64,000 bases of DNA from contig UQNO01000003.1 of assembly GCA_900542475.1 (NCBI GenBank), forward strand, positions 1-64,000, given 5' to 3'. The position numbers were made by a program, and so were the translations under genes. Positions 16,797 through 26,700 of the stretch are shown here, one piece after another. This stretch comes from an uncultured Bacteroidota bacterium (GTDB lineage: Bacteria > Bacteroidota > Bacteroidia > Bacteroidales > F082). Under the pieces are notes generated by a model that ran no database searches, had not been told where the DNA came from, and saw nothing but the letters and a program-made list of their open reading frames with translations. The first letter of the stretch is position 1; the number at the start of each line of letters is the position of its first letter.

Positions 16797-17210
16797 ATGC
16801 ATTTGGAATATACAGTTATTGAAGGAGATTTCGTCAACGCCGGCTCGGCTTCAAGTTCGATTAAGAAAACGTTAAAACAGCTCAACGTAAACCCGTCGAT
16901 AGTGAAGCGGGTTGTTGTGGCGCTCTACGAGGCTGAAGTCAACGCCATCGCACATGCCTACGGCGGCATGGTGGTCGCCGACATCGACGCGGGGAAAATA
17001 CTTCTGAAAGTCATCGACAAAGGCCCTGGCATTCCAGACATCGACTGGGCGATGCAGGAGGGACACAGCACTGCCTCGCCGGAGATTCGCAATATGGGAT
17101 TCGGCGCGGGAATGGGTCTCCCGAACATCAAGAAAAACGTTGACCGTCTCAATGTACAATCGACCGTTGGCGTTGGAACAACAGTCGAGATGGAAGTTAA
17201 TTTATCATAA
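16797..17210 (+). CDS. RsbW/SpoIIAB-like anti-sigma-factor type serine kinase
   Basis: A 137-residue GHKL ATPase with N-box EAEVNAIAHAYGG (about 44-56), G1 DKGPGIPD (about 74-81) and G2 MGFGAGMGLPNIKK (about 100-113). Size and boxes match stand-alone anti-sigma kinases such as RsbW and SpoIIAB. No sigma factor or anti-anti-sigma (STAS) gene is nearby, so its partner must be another protein of the cluster or lie elsewhere. It immediately precedes the sensory hydrogenase gene (12 nt), suggesting the two act together. Confidence 0.83.
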   Translation: MHLEYTVIEGDFVNAGSASSSIKKTLKQLNVNPSIVKRVVVALYEAEVNAIAHAYGGMVVADIDAGKILLKVIDKGPGIPDIDWAMQEGHSTASPEIRNMGFGAGMGLPNIKKNVDRLNVQSTVGVGTTVEMEVNLS

Positions 17211-17222
17211 ATAATTTTTATA

Positions 17223-18584
17223 ATGGCATTTTTTCACGCATTACAGATTAACGAGAACGTTTGCGAGGGTTGCTCCCGTTGCATGAGAGTGTGTCCCACC
17301 GAGGCCATACGCGTACGCGACGGCAAGGCGCAAATCAACGAGAGCCGCTGCATCGACTGCGGAAACTGCTTCAGCGCTTGTCCGCATAAAGCCGTGTTCG
17401 TAAAACAAGACGACTTCGAGGAAATATTCAAATATCCATGCCGCGTCGCACTAATACCCGCAGTATTCCTCGGACAGTTCAAAAACGACATCAGCGTGTC
17501 GCGAATCTATGCCATTCTCAAAGAGATAGGCTTTCAGCACGTCATCGAAACAGAAATAACAACACCTATCTTCACAGAGAAAAAAAATCAACTGGAGCGC
17601 GAGGGCGACAACAAGCCGCTCATCTCCTCATTCTGTCCTGCCATCGTAAGACTTATACAAGTGAGGTTCCCGGGATTGGTGGAGAATATCATACCCGTCA
17701 AGGCGCCGATAGACATCACCGCCATGTATATCAGAATGAAACTTGAAAAAGACGGCTGGAAGCAGAAAGACATCGGAGTGTTTTACGTCACACCATGCGC
17801 GGCAAAAATCGCGGCAGTGAAAAACCCCGTGGGCGAAGAGAAATCAAGTGTGGACGGTGTCATAAACATGGACTCGCTGTATAACCGCGTCTATAAGAAG
17901 ATAAAAGAACAAGGCCACGAGTACAAAGAGGTGAAACTGCCTATCGCCCAGCTCACCTCCGACAGCATACTGACTTCTTTGACAAACGGAGAGAGACGAC
18001 TCTCCATCTCGGAGCACTCGCTGTCGATAGACGGCATCGATAATGTCATAGAATTTTTGGAGAAGGTTGAGAACGATGAAATCGAAAATGTCGATTTTCT
18101 CGAACTGCGCGCCTGCGACCAGAGCTGTCCGGGCGGCATCCTCACATACAACAACCGTTTCCTTACCTGCGAGCGCATGTTCAGCCGAGCCAGATACGTG
18201 GCAGGCAAAGAACGCTGCGGCGAGATGACCCGCGCCAAAGAAGTGGCGGACGAACACGACTATCTTCTCGAAAACATCTGCGTGGACGCAGTGGAACCAC
18301 GCTCTATCAGCCTCGATGCCGACATCTCCAAGGCATTGGAAAAGATGGACAAAATCAAAGAGTTGGAACGTCAGCTGCCACAAATAGACTGCGGCATCTG
18401 CGGAGCGCCGTCATGCGACGCCCTGGCCGAAGACATTGTCTGCAACGGATGTAAACTCACCGACTGCATCTTTATCCAACGCAATATGGAAGCTCATAAA
18501 AACATGAAAGTAGAGGAATCGCTCAAAATCATGGAAAACATCTGGGGCTATGAGAAAATTGAGAATTTTGTGAAAAACAAATAA
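17223..18584 (+). CDS. hydS: Sensory-type [FeFe]-hydrogenase HydS (group C/D-like)
   Basis: A 453-residue protein. Two [4Fe-4S] ferredoxin motifs (C14-C24, C43-C53) are followed by an [FeFe]-hydrogenase large-subunit domain with altered H-cluster loops: SSFCPA (135-140), TPCAAK (191-196) and ACDQSCPGG (297-305). A C-terminal Fes-type [4Fe-4S] site follows (C390, C393, C398, C407). The cluster ligand Cys138, Cys192, Cys298 and Cys302 remain, but Phe137 replaces the proton-shuttling Cys of catalytic enzymes, as expected for slow, sensory forms. There is no PAS domain or kinase fused; the neighbouring GHKL proteins may supply that function. Likely senses H2 or redox state and adjusts the divergent hnd operon. 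Confidence 0.85.
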   Translation: MAFFHALQINENVCEGCSRCMRVCPTEAIRVRDGKAQINESRCIDCGNCFSACPHKAVFVKQDDFEEIFKYPCRVALIPAVFLGQFKNDISVSRIYAILKEIGFQHVIETEITTPIFTEKKNQLEREGDNKPLISSFCPAIVRLIQVRFPGLVENIIPVKAPIDITAMYIRMKLEKDGWKQKDIGVFYVTPCAAKIAAVKNPVGEEKSSVDGVINMDSLYNRVYKKIKEQGHEYKEVKLPIAQLTSDSILTSLTNGERRLSISEHSLSIDGIDNVIEFLEKVENDEIENVDFLELRACDQSCPGGILTYNNRFLTCERMFSRARYVAGKERCGEMTRAKEVADEHDYLLENICVDAVEPRSISLDADISKALEKMDKIKELERQLPQIDCGICGAPSCDALAEDIVCNGCKLTDCIFIQRNMEAHKNMKVEESLKIMENIWGYEKIENFVKNK

Positions 18585-18606
18585 AATAATTTAAAATACA
18601 ATAAAT

Positions 18607-20061
18607 ATGAATATCAACGAATTACAACCAAAAGAAGTATTTGAAAACTTCTACAGTCTCACACGCATACCACGTCCTTCAAAGAAAGAGGCACAAGTGG
18701 TTGCTTTCATGAAGAAATTCGGCGAAGACCTCGGTCTTGAGACCATCGTCGATGAAGCCGGCAACGTCATCATCCGCAAGCCTGCCACACCGGGTTACGA
18801 GAACCGAAAAGGCGTGGTCCTTCAGGCACACCTCGACATGGTGCCACAGAAAAACGCCGACACCGTTCACGACTTCGAGAAAGACCCTATTGAGACTTAC
18901 ATTGACAACGGCTGGGTTCGCGCGAAAGGCACCACACTCGGCGCCGACAACGGTCTCGGAGCAGCAGCGGCAATGGGTGTTCTCGCAGCAAAGAACCTTG
19001 AGCACGGCCCTGTCGAAGGCCTCTTCACCATCGACGAAGAGACAAGCATGACAGGTGCCAACGAACTCAAACCGGCTGTCCTCAAAGGCGATATCCTGCT
19101 CAACATGGACTCCGAGACAGAAGGAGAACTTTATGTCGGATGCGCCGGCGGTGTCGACACCATCGCCCACTGGACCCCTAAAATGGAGAAAGTCGCCGAC
19201 GGCATGGCAGCATTCCAAATGATTGTCAAAGGCTTGAAAGGAGGACATTCTGGCATGGACATCAACCTCGGAAGAGGCAACGCCAACAAAATCATGAACA
19301 CCCTGCTCATCATGACATCGCAGAAATTCGGAGTGCGCCTCGCGACTATCGACGGAGGCAGCCTGCGCAACGCAATACCAAGAGAGTCGTTCGCGACAAT
19401 CGTCGTCCCAGCCGACAAAACCGATAAACTCAAGAAATTCGTGAACGAATACGAGACAGCAGTGAAAGAGCAGTTTGCAGAAGCCGAGCCAGACCTCGCA
19501 ATATCTATCGCCGACGCGGACATGCCCGCTGAAGTCATCGACAACAAGACTTTCAAGAACATGTTGGAAGCCATCGCAAAATATCCTAACGGTGTCATCG
19601 GAATGTCGAAGGACTTCGAGGGCACTGTCGAGACATCGTCAAATCTCGCCACCGTGAAGTTTGAGAATGGCAAAATCGTTACATGCTCGATGCAGCGCGG
19701 TCTCGTCGATGAACTCAAGGACAAACTCGCCGACGATATCCACGCCATACTCCAGGCGCACGGCGCAGTGGCGGAGTCAATCGGCTCGTTCCACGGTTGG
19801 AAGCCAAACATCGACAGCCCTATCCTCGCCACCATGAAGAAAGTGTACAACGAGAAATTCGGCAAAGAACCAAAGGTGATGGTCATTCATGCAGGTCTCG
19901 AATGCGGGATTCTGGGTGCGAAATACCCGAACTGGGATATGATTTCGTTCGGCCCCACCCTCGTTCACCCGCACTCGCCAGACGAGGCGTTGCTCATAGA
20001 ATCAGTGGCTCCGTTCTGGGAATTTTTAGTCGAGACATTGAAAAACATAGACGAAAAATAA
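18607..20061 (+). CDS. pepD: Aminoacyl-histidine dipeptidase PepD (M20 family)
   Basis: A 484-residue M20 metallopeptidase of the PepD (carnosinase-like) type, cleaving Xaa-His and other dipeptides in the cytoplasm. Zinc-site motifs are visible: QAHLDMVPQ (about 73-81), GADNGLGAAAA (about 115-125) and IDEETSMTGA (about 142-151), with the lid domain at about 200-380 and HAGLECG (about 426-432). It begins 22 nt after hydS with no promoter or terminator between, so it may be cotranscribed, though no functional link is apparent. Confidence 0.93.
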   Translation: MNINELQPKEVFENFYSLTRIPRPSKKEAQVVAFMKKFGEDLGLETIVDEAGNVIIRKPATPGYENRKGVVLQAHLDMVPQKNADTVHDFEKDPIETYIDNGWVRAKGTTLGADNGLGAAAAMGVLAAKNLEHGPVEGLFTIDEETSMTGANELKPAVLKGDILLNMDSETEGELYVGCAGGVDTIAHWTPKMEKVADGMAAFQMIVKGLKGGHSGMDINLGRGNANKIMNTLLIMTSQKFGVRLATIDGGSLRNAIPRESFATIVVPADKTDKLKKFVNEYETAVKEQFAEAEPDLAISIADADMPAEVIDNKTFKNMLEAIAKYPNGVIGMSKDFEGTVETSSNLATVKFENGKIVTCSMQRGLVDELKDKLADDIHAILQAHGAVAESIGSFHGWKPNIDSPILATMKKVYNEKFGKEPKVMVIHAGLECGILGAKYPNWDMISFGPTLVHPHSPDEALLIESVAPFWEFLVETLKNIDEK

Positions 20062-20099
20062 TTTTTTTCAAAAAATGTTTTTTGTATTAAAAACTTTTG

Positions 20100-20107
20100 T
20101 ATTTTTG
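20100..20107 (+). promoter_or_regulatory. -7 promoter element for rpmH
   Basis: TATTTTTG followed by CA, 41 nt before the rpmH ATG; matches TAnnTTTG. Confidence 0.6.
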
Positions 20108-20148
20108 CAATCCGAATTTTTAGGTAAAAAATAAAAGAACATAATACA

Positions 20149-20295
20149 ATGAAACGTACATTTCAACCATCGAACAGAAGACGCAAGAACAAACACGGTT
20201 TCAGAGAAAGAATGGCAACTGCCAACGGTCGCAAGGTTTTGAAAGCCCGTCGCGCGAAAGGCAGAAAGAAGCTCACAGTATCTGACGAGTATTGA
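20149..20295 (+). CDS. rpmH: 50S ribosomal protein L34
   Basis: A 48-residue basic protein reading [19 protein letters not shown], then [20 protein letters not shown], a textbook L34. It is flanked by its own promoter and a strong terminator. The rnpA and dnaA genes that accompany it in many phyla are not here. Confidence 0.97.
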   Translation: MKRTFQPSNRRRKNKHGFRERMATANGRKVLKARRAKGRKKLTVSDEY

Positions 20296-20334
20296 TTCGG
20301 CGAAGCCGTACCTAATAATTAATTATTTAAGGTT

Positions 20335-20370
20335 AAAAAAAGAGACACAGTCAAGTAGTCTCTTTTTTTT
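20335..20370 (+). terminator. Terminator after rpmH
   Basis: A-run plus AGAGAC (20335-20346) pairs with GTCTCT plus T-run (20358-20370); 11-nt loop. Confidence 0.85.
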
Positions 20371-20371
20371 A

Positions 20372-20379
20372 TATCTTTG
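20372..20379 (+). promoter_or_regulatory. -7 promoter element for the C25 protease
   Basis: TATCTTTG followed by CA directly after the rpmH terminator; leader of about 80 nt to the ATG at 20466. Confidence 0.55.
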
Positions 20380-20465
20380 CACTCGTCATTTAGTGCGACG
20401 GCGGAAATCGGAAGGGCATTTGGTTAACAGATTCGTTGTGTTTGCCGGTCGCGAAGACGAATAGC

Positions 20466-22280
20466 ATGAATACTCTTGTCAGGATATCACTTTTTTTTCT
20501 TTTGGTCGTTTCGGCCAGGCAATCGCTTTTTTCCCAAATTCCAGACTTTTTCAAGGCGCCGCGAGCCGATGAAGTCGGCGAGCGGCGCGACGGCTGCGAC
20601 TATCTCATCATAACGCCTGTCAACGACGGCATAAAACGATGGGCCGACACTTTACGCAACTTCAGAGAGGAGCAGGGAATAATAACAAGGGTGGTGACAT
20701 TGGAGGAGGCAGGGACAAACCATCCCGATTCCCTCAAAGCGTACCTTCGACATGCCTATGAGAACTGGAACCCCGCCCCTGCCGCCGTACTATTGCTCGG
20801 CGACTATGCCTCCGACCCCACATCAGGAATCATATCATACGCCCTGACAGACCACCCCGAAGGCAACGCCTATGGGCCGTATATGGCCGACAACAAATTC
20901 GTTGACTTCAACAACAACGGCCTGCCCGACATGGTTATAGCCCGAATGCCCGCCGCAAACGGAGACGAGGCTCGACGCATGGTGCGAAAAACACTACAAT
21001 ATGAAAAACAACCATACGACGACGAATATTATTACTCGCACGCCACGACAGCCATGGGCTACCAACGCTCACGATGGTTTCAACTATGCACCGAGATAAT
21101 AGCCGGATATCTTGAAAACAACGGGATATACGTCACCCATATCAATGGCATACATCAAGGCACACCCGATTCTGTATGGTCAACAGGACAGAACACCAAA
21201 AAAGTCATGGATTATTTCGGCCCTGACGGACTCGGTTACATTCCCGCCACAATGTCGCATCTCACCGACTGGAGCGGCAACGCCGACAAGATAACAGAAG
21301 CCTTGGAAAACGGCACGTATCTGCTCATTCACCGCGACCACGGCACCTTCCAAACATGGGGACAACCGGAATATTTCAACAGTGACATCGACAACCTCAA
21401 CAACGACAAACTCACTTTTATCATGTCCGCCAACTGTCAGACCGGTGATTTCAGCTATGGAGCGGACACCGCCGACTGCCTCGCCGAGCGTTTTTTGCGC
21501 GTATCCAACGGCGCTGTGGGTATAATAGCAGCATCACAACTGTCGTTCTCCTATGTCAACGACACTTACGTTTGGGGCTTCTTCGACTATCTCTACCCCG
21601 ACTTCATGCCCGACTACGGCCCGCAAACTTTTGACTTTCAATATCCGGCCTTCGCAAATGCATACGGAAAGTATTTCTTGCACGAATCATCATTTCCGCA
21701 TAACGCAAGTATGAAGCCTATAACGTATAATCTTTTCCATTATTTCGGAGACGCCTACCTCCAGCTCTATTCCGAAGTGCCAAAACACCTTAGCATCGTC
21801 CATCCTGAAACCATGACACCAGGCACCATGTCAATGTCAATCAACGCCGACGACGGAGCTTATGTCGCATTGTCCGTTGATAATGAACTGATTGCACGAG
21901 GCAAATCAAATGGCAATGCCATGTATCTTCATTTTACAAATATTCTCAAAAACGGGGACGTCATCAAAGTGGTGGCGACAAAACAAAATCATTATCGCCA
22001 TGAAAGCCATATACTTGTAAGCGACATATTAAGCACTGACGAAAACTTCCAGGAAGAAATCTCAATATACCCCAACCCCACCGACAATATCCTCCACGTC
22101 AAAGGCTCCAATCTCAATAACATCAAGATTTTAAACCTATTAGGACAAGAAATCCCTTCCCCTGCCAATATCTCAAATGACAATGTCGTTGACATCGATT
22201 GCACACATTTAAAGAGTGGCGTTTATTATATCGTCATACACGGAAATAATGTCATCGTCAAACGATTCATAAAGCGATGA
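20466..22280 (+). CDS. Gingipain-like C25-family cysteine protease with T9SS sorting domain
   Basis: A 604-residue secreted protein. Signal peptide residues 1-24; C25 peptidase domain about 45-450 with catalytic His292 in HRDHGTF and Cys324 in SANCQTGDF, matching the gingipain dyad; then a beta-rich domain and a C-terminal T9SS sorting domain starting at ISIYPNPTDN (about 530-604). The start at 20466 was chosen over 20436 because the signal peptide begins there. It faces porV tail to tail, and porU, a related C25 sortase, is next. Compared with gingipains it has a short propeptide and no adhesin repeats. Confidence 0.9.
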   Translation: MNTLVRISLFFLLVVSARQSLFSQIPDFFKAPRADEVGERRDGCDYLIITPVNDGIKRWADTLRNFREEQGIITRVVTLEEAGTNHPDSLKAYLRHAYENWNPAPAAVLLLGDYASDPTSGIISYALTDHPEGNAYGPYMADNKFVDFNNNGLPDMVIARMPAANGDEARRMVRKTLQYEKQPYDDEYYYSHATTAMGYQRSRWFQLCTEIIAGYLENNGIYVTHINGIHQGTPDSVWSTGQNTKKVMDYFGPDGLGYIPATMSHLTDWSGNADKITEALENGTYLLIHRDHGTFQTWGQPEYFNSDIDNLNNDKLTFIMSANCQTGDFSYGADTADCLAERFLRVSNGAVGIIAASQLSFSYVNDTYVWGFFDYLYPDFMPDYGPQTFDFQYPAFANAYGKYFLHESSFPHNASMKPITYNLFHYFGDAYLQLYSEVPKHLSIVHPETMTPGTMSMSINADDGAYVALSVDNELIARGKSNGNAMYLHFTNILKNGDVIKVVATKQNHYRHESHILVSDILSTDENFQEEISIYPNPTDNILHVKGSNLNNIKILNLLGQEIPSPANISNDNVVDIDCTHLKSGVYYIVIHGNNVIVKRFIKR

Positions 22281-22381
22281 CGTTCTATTGGCAGTGGCAT
22301 TGACACTTTGTCAAAAAAGTCGGCAATCGACACAAAACATTCAGTGTCGGCGTCTTCTTCCCAAAGCGAGTGTCCTAAATT

Positions 22382-22425
22382 GATTAGTTCTCCGAAAATT
22401 TTAGAAAATTTTCGGAGAACTAATC
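22382..22425. terminator. Perfect 21-bp inverted repeat between convergent genes
   Basis: Arms 22382-22402 and 22405-22425 are perfect reverse complements with a 2-nt spacer; the inner part is AT-rich (AAAATTTT). A smaller hairpin lies before it (CGACAC 22328 with GTGTCG 22349). Most likely a bidirectional terminator for the C25 protease and porV. Confidence 0.6.
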
Positions 22426-22459
22426 ATAAACGACTGTCTTGTAACAGTGTGGTTATCTA

Positions 22460-23635
22460 TTAATTAACTTTTTCCAACTTGGTGTTTCCTCCCCATTTGT
22501 TGATATTGAATGTGAGGTTGAAACGCAAAGTTCCTTCGAGAGGATTTACACCTGATGTCGCATTATTGTTGACAGGAACGAGGTAGGACACATCAAGCGC
22601 GAAGACATTGTAACGCAAACCTGCACCGAATGTGAGATAACGACGGTTACCTTTCATCTTTGCCTCATGGAAGAAACCGGCACGCACAGCAAACACTTTG
22701 TTGTACCAGTATTCCGCGCCAACGCTCAATGTAAACTCTTTCATCTCTTCGCTGAACCCGCCCGGAGCATCGTAAAACGATTGAATCATACCCTGAATCA
22801 TTGACACATCGGGATTCTTGCCTTTTAAAATATCTACGCCGTTTGTGCCGTATATTGGCGGGGTGGGAACAAGCAACTTGTTGACATCCACGGAGAAAGC
22901 TATAGAGTTAAACTCGTCAATATTAATCTTCAACGACGGACCCAAACGCAAGTTCGTAGGGATAAAGTCTGATTTGGTGTTAGCTTTTGAATAGTTCATC
23001 TTGCTACCCATGTTGGTGATTGCGACACCCCACGAGAACTCCCCGTCAACAGAGCCCATATACACCGGTCTCTGATAATACACTCCGACATCCGCCGCCA
23101 CCGACCACGCCGCTTTCTGATAGTTGCCGACACCCTGAGTCAAATCAGAACGAATGTATCTCGCAGCCACCGCCGCCGACAGATAGTCACCGAGCTTTCT
23201 TGAATAACAGAGGTCGATTGCGAACTCGTTAGGTCTATATGTACCGAGGTCCTGATTATCATCCCCCCTGAAATTAATGTCACCTAAATTGAAATAAAGC
23301 AAAGAACCAGCCACCGTTGACTTGCTGCTAACACGTTTTGACACCGCAAGATAAGCGATGTTCATATCGGGAACGAGCTTCCTCAACCACGGAGTGTAAG
23401 CCAAACCGAGACTAAAATCGTCCTCAATAAATGCATACTTGGCCGGGTTCCAGTGCATTGAATACACATCGGGAGATGTTGAAACACCCAAGTCTCCCAT
23501 ACCCGCCGAACGCGCGTCCGGTGCTATCATCAAAGCCGGAACAGCAGTCGGTATCACATTATACTCTTCTTGCGCCTTTGCCATGATACCTGTAAGCAAA
23601 AGACATACCAAAACTACTAAAGATTTTCTAAACAT
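22460..23635 (-). CDS. porV: Type IX secretion system outer-membrane protein PorV (LptO)
   Basis: A 391-residue FadL-like 14-strand barrel with signal peptide (1-21). Family signatures: ALMIAPDARSAGMGD (about 34-48), HWNPAKYAF (about 61-69), and a C-terminal Asn at the end of the last strand. PorV escorts sorted cargo from the T9SS translocon to the PorU sortase. porU is 101 nt upstream, also on the minus strand, with its own promoter. Confidence 0.95.
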   Translation of the reverse strand: MFRKSLVVLVCLLLTGIMAKAQEEYNVIPTAVPALMIAPDARSAGMGDLGVSTSPDVYSMHWNPAKYAFIEDDFSLGLAYTPWLRKLVPDMNIAYLAVSKRVSSKSTVAGSLLYFNLGDINFRGDDNQDLGTYRPNEFAIDLCYSRKLGDYLSAAVAARYIRSDLTQGVGNYQKAAWSVAADVGVYYQRPVYMGSVDGEFSWGVAITNMGSKMNYSKANTKSDFIPTNLRLGPSLKINIDEFNSIAFSVDVNKLLVPTPPIYGTNGVDILKGKNPDVSMIQGMIQSFYDAPGGFSEEMKEFTLSVGAEYWYNKVFAVRAGFFHEAKMKGNRRYLTFGAGLRYNVFALDVSYLVPVNNNATSGVNPLEGTLRFNLTFNINKWGGNTKLEKVN

Positions 23636-23654
23636 ATACTTTAAAATTATTTTG

Positions 23655-23662
23655 CAAAAATA
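23655..23662 (-). promoter_or_regulatory. -7 promoter element for porV
   Basis: TATTTTTG on the minus strand, about 20 nt before the porV ATG. Confidence 0.5.
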
Positions 23663-23736
23663 AGCATTTATTCAATTTAACGACAATTAAGTTAATCTAT
23701 TGTATGTTTATTGTTTTTTTCACCTTACATTAACAC

Positions 23737-26700
23737 CTATCGTGATATGACTAACTTGGAATAGCCTGTTCGTTTCTCTCCATTGCTGTTTGTCAGCGTC
23801 ACATTATATAGATACACACCGGCAGGCAGCAACACTCCGTTGTCCGACGTGCCGTCCCATACTATGGGCTCAACGCGCGTTGATGTGCCGTTCCTGTTGT
23901 CCCTTATAGTCTTCACAAGCTGCCCGTTGATATTGTAAATATTTATCACAACACCCATATCTCCTTTCTGATTGTGTTCAAAGAAGAACTTAGTGTGGTT
24001 TGTCATCGGATTAGGTGCATTGTAAACATTTTCCACAGTCATGTTGCTACTTTTAACGACAGTGAACTCTATCGACACATTGGTGGAATTATTGTAAATG
24101 TCCCACACCCTGAAATTCAGACAATGCTTTCCCTCATTCAGTCCGTACATACGATATGCTATTGTGCCGCCATTATTTGAGTCCTCAAAATTTTCATAAT
24201 ACGCATTCAGATTATAACTTTTGTTAGTCGCTCCGCTCAATGTGGCGGTAATGTCATGTCCGATACCTGCACCTGTCGTGTTGATTCCGTGTTCATCTTT
24301 TAAAACAGCATATAGAAGTGGGTTCTCATTGGTAATGCCGCCACTGACAAACAATGTGTCGTCAATGAAGATGCGAGCCTCGGGGCCCTCGACATCAGGC
24401 AAGGCCATCTCGTTATAGCCACCTACGACGACATTTCCGTACATTCCGTTCGCATCAACCTGATAATTAGTGGCATAGAAACTTATCAGACCTTTGCCGT
24501 ATGCGTAATTAATATCTTTAGGAATTGTGAACTCTATCACGAACTCCCCTGACTCCACTTTTGCCGTTCCATCAAACAACAAACTGTTGCGCAATTTGAA
24601 ATCAAACTGGGGGTATCCTTTGTCACCCTTGGTGCGATAGGTGTTTTCCTTATCGTAAACAGAGACTCGCACAAACCCGTTGAAATCATTCATCAATTCC
24701 CCGAAATTATCTTGCACCTCTCCACGCAACTCAATCACGCTCAACGCTTTAAGCGTATCATTACGACAAATGGTATCATTTATAGGAGAAGCCGGCGCTC
24801 CGTTGATTTGTGTCAAGACGACATTATATTTCGGATATGCAAGACGCAATGCAGGGTCGCCTAAAAGAACGAACACCTTGGTGTTCTTCGCCTTATCTTG
24901 TTTAGCAGCATAGAATATCTCGCCCATGGTCGGATACTCGCCATTTTGCATTTTAAACATCCTTTCATACGTTCTATAAAGCAAGCTCGCACTGCCGCCT
25001 GTAATTCTCGATGTGGTTATCATAGCTATCGCTCCGCCTTTTTTTGCCGTAAATGTTATCTCTGCCGCCGACCTTCTCGTGTGATCGTCATGACGACCAA
25101 ACTCACAGGTGGCAGTAACGAATAGAGGAAACATCGGCAAATTCTGCCACGACAGCACATCGTCAATGGTCAGGACGCGCTCATCGGCAAGACCGATCTC
25201 TCCACCGTGACCGTGATAGTTTATCACCAGAGTGCCTCGTTCTATTCTGTTTGTGACAGCCTCGTTCATCTCAGGACAACGCTGTCCGCTCGCTGTTGCC
25301 ACCTGGTTGTACGCGTCAAGATAAATCTTATCGACGATGACATCTCCGCCCCATGACGAAATATGATTTGCTATATATTCGGAGGTGGAAATAAATTCCG
25401 ACGATTCGTCATCACACATCAAGGTAACCACATTACGCCAATTGTTCATCGCCTTGGAGTTTTCACCTAAATACGCTTCAATCTTGTCAATGACATCTGT
25501 CGCCATCTCCAACGTTGACACTGGCATTCTGCCTATCGGGATATCTATCATCGACGCGCCGGGTGAATTTGAACCGGCTTCCATATCACCTTCGTGATCA
25601 TCAAAACAAACATAAAAATCATCGGTGACAACAGAGCCGATATTACAACTGTTAAACGACTCCCAAGTAGGAACAAGACACACTTCCGGATTTTTGTAAG
25701 CGTAAGACGCGTCGCCAAATAACAGGACATATTTCAGCCTCTGGCCATCGCCGTCGTTATTATACAGCATTTTGACAAAATTACGAATGCCTGCCACGTC
25801 CATGGCTCCACAAGAAAACTCATTGTAAATATCTTGTGGCTGGACAATCTCTATACTCAAGTTGTCAAGACGTGAATGTATCTCTTTTAAACGTTCTGCT
25901 TGAGATTGGAAATTCGGATGCGTAATAATCAGATAATCAACGTCTCGCATCGCATGAAGATTCTGATTCGCGACTTGCCCGACAAATGTCGGTTTATTAA
26001 AACTGTTACCGTTAAACGCCACAAACTGGTTGTTCACATCGCCATAAACCTTAAATGTCATCACCGAAGAGGACACGGACGTATTCAATATAGCAGGATT
26101 TATCGGGTCGGTGACATTCCATATTTGCAAAGTATTTGACGCATTCCGCAGATTGTATTCAAATATGGCCTCCGCCACACCGCATTCCGGATTTCTGAAC
26201 GCCATGACATCTCCCGTCATGATAAGATTTCTCCATACATTGATTGAAATATAATCCATCCATGCCACCGACGATGCCACCGACTTTGAGTATTTCGCGG
26301 TTATCTTAATAGGACTTCCCTTGACGGCGAAACTTCTTTTACATGCGGTGTCCCATCGAGCGTAATTTTGCGGATTTTCGTTTTCAAATGTCTTGGTATA
26401 TATCGTTTTATCATCGTATTTCAGCATCATGGCCGCGCTGGAAGCGTTTTTCGACGCCATCGACACGCTTATTTTGGCATTCTTTGCCGTATTTAAATTG
26501 CTGAAAGAAAACTCATAATCCCTCTGCAAGGTAAGGTCAAATTTGTCGAAGAACCAAGTACAACCCATGTTGTTGATATTAACATCATCAACATCGATGA
26601 CTTTATAATCAATGAAATCAACAACCGTCGCAGTGGCGTCACCCTGTGGCGCCGTCTCCGTCTGGATGCGTCTTCCCGGCTCGTCACCGACGGTCAAAAA

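Noticed and set aside
19131..19886. 251-codon open frame on the minus strand
   Set aside because: Antisense to pepD; Ser/Met-rich translation typical of reverse frames.
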